This document shows, piece after piece, positions 61,891 through 64,000 of a stretch of 64,000 bases of DNA. Positions within the stretch are counted from its first letter, which is position 1. The number at the start of each line of letters is the position of its first letter. The notes below the pieces were generated by a model. That model had not been told where the DNA came from, searched no databases, and saw only the letters and a list, made by a program, of their open reading frames with translations. Source of the stretch: Luteolibacter ambystomatis. Its GTDB lineage: Bacteria > Verrucomicrobiota > Verrucomicrobiia > Verrucomicrobiales > Akkermansiaceae. The position numbers and the translations under genes were made by a program. Where the stretch lies: the NCBI RefSeq assembly GCF_018137965.1, contig NZ_CP073100.1, forward strand, positions 2,553,754 through 2,617,753, given 5' to 3'.

Positions 61891-62508
61891 ATGGACTCCA
61901 TCCCAAACCCATTGGAAGCAACATCTGTCAGCGGCACATACGGGCACCTCCTAACTTACCATAGGAAATGTCAGTACGCGTCCAGGCTTGCAGCCGAGGC
62001 ACACGCGGGCCAAACGATGAAAGGCAGCAAGCTTCCATACTTCGTCCATTGCTCGGGTGTTGCCGCCACGGTGTCATCCACCTTCCAATGTCAGGACGCC
62101 GAAGTCGTGGCGGCGGCGTTTCTGCACGATGTTCTGGAGAAGACCCGGATGACCGCGAAAAAACTGGAAAGCCTCATGGGACGACGCGTCATGGCGTTGG
62201 TCCAAATGCTGACCAAGCCTTCCCGAGGCAATCCGAAGGACTACTGGGAACGATTGAGAGAAGCGGGATGGGAAGCGCGCCTCATCAAGATGGCGGATGC
62301 GCTCGACCATCTCGCTGAACCAAGCAACAAGTTGCCCGCCAGAATCGTCACCGGACACAAGACCCTCGCACTGGCCTTCGGAAAGGAACGCGAAATCCAA
62401 CTCGCCCGGGAAGTCCTGTCCGCCGCACTCGACAACGCCGTGATGTCAGTGGTGCAGGAATCCGGAGACGACCGCGTCCATCAGACCGGTGCCAACCTGA
62501 CCCGCTGA
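61891..62508 (+). CDS. HD-domain (p)ppGpp hydrolase-like protein (MESH1/SpoT-hydrolase type)
   Basis: 205 residues. Hydrolase motifs: AHAGQTMKGSKLPYFVHC (His38, His53), AAFLHDVLEKT (His79-Asp80) and RLIKMADALDHL. There is no synthetase or regulatory domain, so it is a small alarmone hydrolase candidate. It is followed after 3 bp by an SDR gene, so they are probably in one operon. Confidence 0.8.
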   Translation: MDSIPNPLEATSVSGTYGHLLTYHRKCQYASRLAAEAHAGQTMKGSKLPYFVHCSGVAATVSSTFQCQDAEVVAAAFLHDVLEKTRMTAKKLESLMGRRVMALVQMLTKPSRGNPKDYWERLREAGWEARLIKMADALDHLAEPSNKLPARIVTGHKTLALAFGKEREIQLAREVLSAALDNAVMSVVQESGDDRVHQTGANLTR

Positions 62509-62511
62509 GCT

Positions 62512-63303
62512 ATGGAAGTCGTTCGCAATCTGATGGGAAAGTCCGCGCTGGTCACGGGTGCCGGTTCGGGAATCGGCTTGGCAACCGCGCGCCTGCTCGC
62601 CCATGCGGGTGCCCGCGTCGCCTTGCTTGGCAGGGACAGGCGGGAATTGGAAGCCGCCCTTGGAAGCCTGGGCGGGGGCAACGGCCATGAACTATTGGCA
62701 TGCGATGTCGCGGACGAAGGTGCGATGCGGGGTGCCATCGAAAACATCAGCCGCCTGTGGGGCAGCCTCGACATCGTGGTGGCCAATGCCGGCATCAACG
62801 GCACCTGGTCTCCCGTGGATGAACTCAGTGTCAGCGAGTGGAACCACACCCTCACGACCAATCTCGGAGGAACGTTCCTGACCATCCAGGGAGCGGTCCC
62901 TCTCATGAAGGAACGAGGGGGCTCCATCATCGTGGTCTCTTCCATCAACGGCACGAGGATCTTCAGTAATTCAGGTGCGAGCGCCTACGCCTCCTCCAAA
63001 GCCGCCCAGGTTGCTCTGGCACGGATGATGGCATTGGAATTGGCGAAGGACGGCATCCGCGTCAACACCGTCTGTCCCGGGGCGATCCGCACCGCGATCG
63101 ACCGCTCAACGGAACGGCGCGATCTTGAGGGTCTCCATCTGCCCGTCGAGTTCCCGCACGGGGACGTACCTCTCACCGGAGGAAATCCCGGCACCGCCGA
63201 GCAGGTGGCGCGCTTGATCTGGTTCCTCGCCTGTGACCTTTCGAACCACATCACCGGCACCGAGGTCTTCATCGACGGCGGCCAGTCGCTCCTGCAGGGC
63301 TGA
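62512..63303 (+). CDS. Short-chain dehydrogenase/reductase
   Basis: 263 residues. Cofactor motif TGAGSGIG (15-22), VANAG, catalytic Ser (VVSSIN, about 145-146), Tyr159 and Lys163 (YASSK), and a PG region CPGAIRTA. A classical SDR of the kind often linked to stress (YhdF/glucose dehydrogenase-like). The substrate is not determinable. Operon with the upstream HD and downstream bundle protein. Confidence 0.93.
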   Translation: MEVVRNLMGKSALVTGAGSGIGLATARLLAHAGARVALLGRDRRELEAALGSLGGGNGHELLACDVADEGAMRGAIENISRLWGSLDIVVANAGINGTWSPVDELSVSEWNHTLTTNLGGTFLTIQGAVPLMKERGGSIIVVSSINGTRIFSNSGASAYASSKAAQVALARMMALELAKDGIRVNTVCPGAIRTAIDRSTERRDLEGLHLPVEFPHGDVPLTGGNPGTAEQVARLIWFLACDLSNHITGTEVFIDGGQSLLQG

Positions 63304-63323
63304 CCGCTTTTCCATGCACCACG

Positions 63324-63815
63324 ATGAACGCAGCACTCAACCGCTATCTCAACGACCATCTCGCCGGATCAGCCGGGGCCGTCGATCTCATCCAGACCTT
63401 GGCGGACCGTGCCAAGGAGCCGGAGGAGAAACGGTTCTTCATCGACCTCAAGGCGGAGGTGGAGAAGGACCGTGTCATGCTCAAGAAACTCCTGGAAACC
63501 GTGGGCAGCGGCGGCAGCGGAATGCTCCAGGCCGCGGGAAACCTGACGGCGAAGGCCAGTCGGCTGAAGCTCGCATGGGAAGGCCTCGACCCTGGCAAAC
63601 TGGGGGCATTCGAAGCCTTGGAAATCCTGGTACTCGGCATCCAAGGCAAACGCGTGCTGTGGAGGATGCTAGGGGAAATCGCCGGCGAAATCCCGGAGTG
63701 GGCCGGCATCGACTTCGCTGCCTTGGAAGCGGATGCCGTGCGCCAGCGGGACGCCGTCGAGGGAAAGCGCCTGACGGCCGGACGTGCGGCCCTCATTCCT
63801 GAGGAGGAAGAGTGA
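63324..63815 (+). CDS. Helical-bundle (ferritin-like) stress protein
   Basis: 163 residues, all helical: LNRYLNDHLAGSAGAVDLIQTLADRAKEPEEKRFFIDLKAEVEKDRVMLKKLLETVG. Such proteins accompany DUF2383 and SDR genes in stress cassettes. It ends 23 bp inside the convergent permease gene. Confidence 0.72.
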   Translation: MNAALNRYLNDHLAGSAGAVDLIQTLADRAKEPEEKRFFIDLKAEVEKDRVMLKKLLETVGSGGSGMLQAAGNLTAKASRLKLAWEGLDPGKLGAFEALEILVLGIQGKRVLWRMLGEIAGEIPEWAGIDFAALEADAVRQRDAVEGKRLTAGRAALIPEEEE

Positions 63816-64000
63816 GACCGGAGTCGTCACTGCCAGCACCTCCCTTCCTCTTCACCGCCCGCGCCTGGCGGAAGAACCGGGCATGAAGGACTTCCAACTG
63901 CCGCTCATCCAATTCGTCCAGATTGATCAGGCCGTTGTCGGCCGGTTGCACCGCTTTGAGCAGCTCATCGACCTTCAGCTCCACGGCTTGCATCTCATGG
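63793..64000 (-). CDS. Low-affinity iron permease, C-terminal part (5' cut by window edge)
   Basis: The last about 68 residues: HEMQAVELKVDELLKAVQPADNGLINLDELDERQLEVLHARF, matching the cytoplasmic tail of the LA_iron (low-affinity iron permease) family. The rest of the gene lies beyond the right edge. Confidence 0.65.
   Translation of the reverse strand, partial: HEMQAVELKVDELLKAVQPADNGLINLDELDERQLEVLHARFFRQARAVKRKGGAGSDDSGLTLPPQE

Overview
The window is high-GC bacterial DNA that reads as a member of the Verrucomicrobiota (Verrucomicrobiaceae or Luteolibacter-like). This is inferred from gene content: very large secreted proteins made of autotransporter-associated beta-strand repeats, a PEP-CTERM protein, ECF sigma factors with long C-terminal extensions, Reg_prop/Y_Y_Y hybrid-type histidine kinases paired with NarL-type regulators, and many genes without a Shine-Dalgarno sequence. 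No rRNA or complete tRNA gene was seen.

Layout. 1-3.2 kb: a C-terminal fragment of a trypsin-like fold protein whose catalytic serine position is alanine, a class 3 lipase, a small membrane protein, and an AhpD-like protein. 3.3-22.6 kb: two copies of one module. Each copy has a 990-residue Reg_prop histidine kinase, one or two NarL-type response regulators, and a convergently transcribed giant beta-strand-repeat protein; htpG and a secreted alpha/beta hydrolase lie between the copies. A 16-bp inverted repeat (TCACCCGAATGGGTGA and variants) lies 50-52 bp before both kinase starts and 97-118 bp before both repeat-protein starts. Weaker versions precede all three regulators. This looks like the operator of one self-contained regulon. 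22.9-27.4 kb: an ECF sigma factor and membrane anti-sigma factor overlapping by 4 bp, followed by a PEP-CTERM protein and a thrombospondin-type-3-repeat protein.

27.5-45.5 kb is an accessory region. It holds IS3 fragments, a decayed type I-E cas1 fragment, a truncated sigma factor, a sigma factor/ectodomain fusion broken by an 8-bp tandem duplication, and two direct copies of an IS3-family element enclosing a wHTH/periplasmic-binding-protein-like regulator and a zinc-ribbon membrane protein. It also holds an orphan toxin C-terminus with its probable immunity gene, and two different IS66 elements. 45.5-55.5 kb: a 3257-residue RCC1/LamG/TSP3/Rhs protein with an AT-richer helical metallohydrolase-like tail, followed by a 62-residue membrane protein that is a candidate immunity protein.

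55.9-64 kb: a metabolic and stress cluster. It has a cytoplasmic GH13 alpha-amylase with a starch-binding domain, an NRAMP-related transporter lacking the usual metal motif, a royal-jelly/yellow-type beta-propeller, a DUF2383 ferritin-like protein, an HD-type (p)ppGpp hydrolase-like protein, an SDR oxidoreductase, a helical-bundle protein, and the end of a low-affinity iron permease.

The strongest candidates for something undescribed are the palindrome-marked kinase/regulator/beta-repeat regulon, the recurrent TTTCCTGGGT-TGCAAT-hairpin element after the secreted-protein genes, and the two polymorphic-toxin tails with adjacent immunity candidates.
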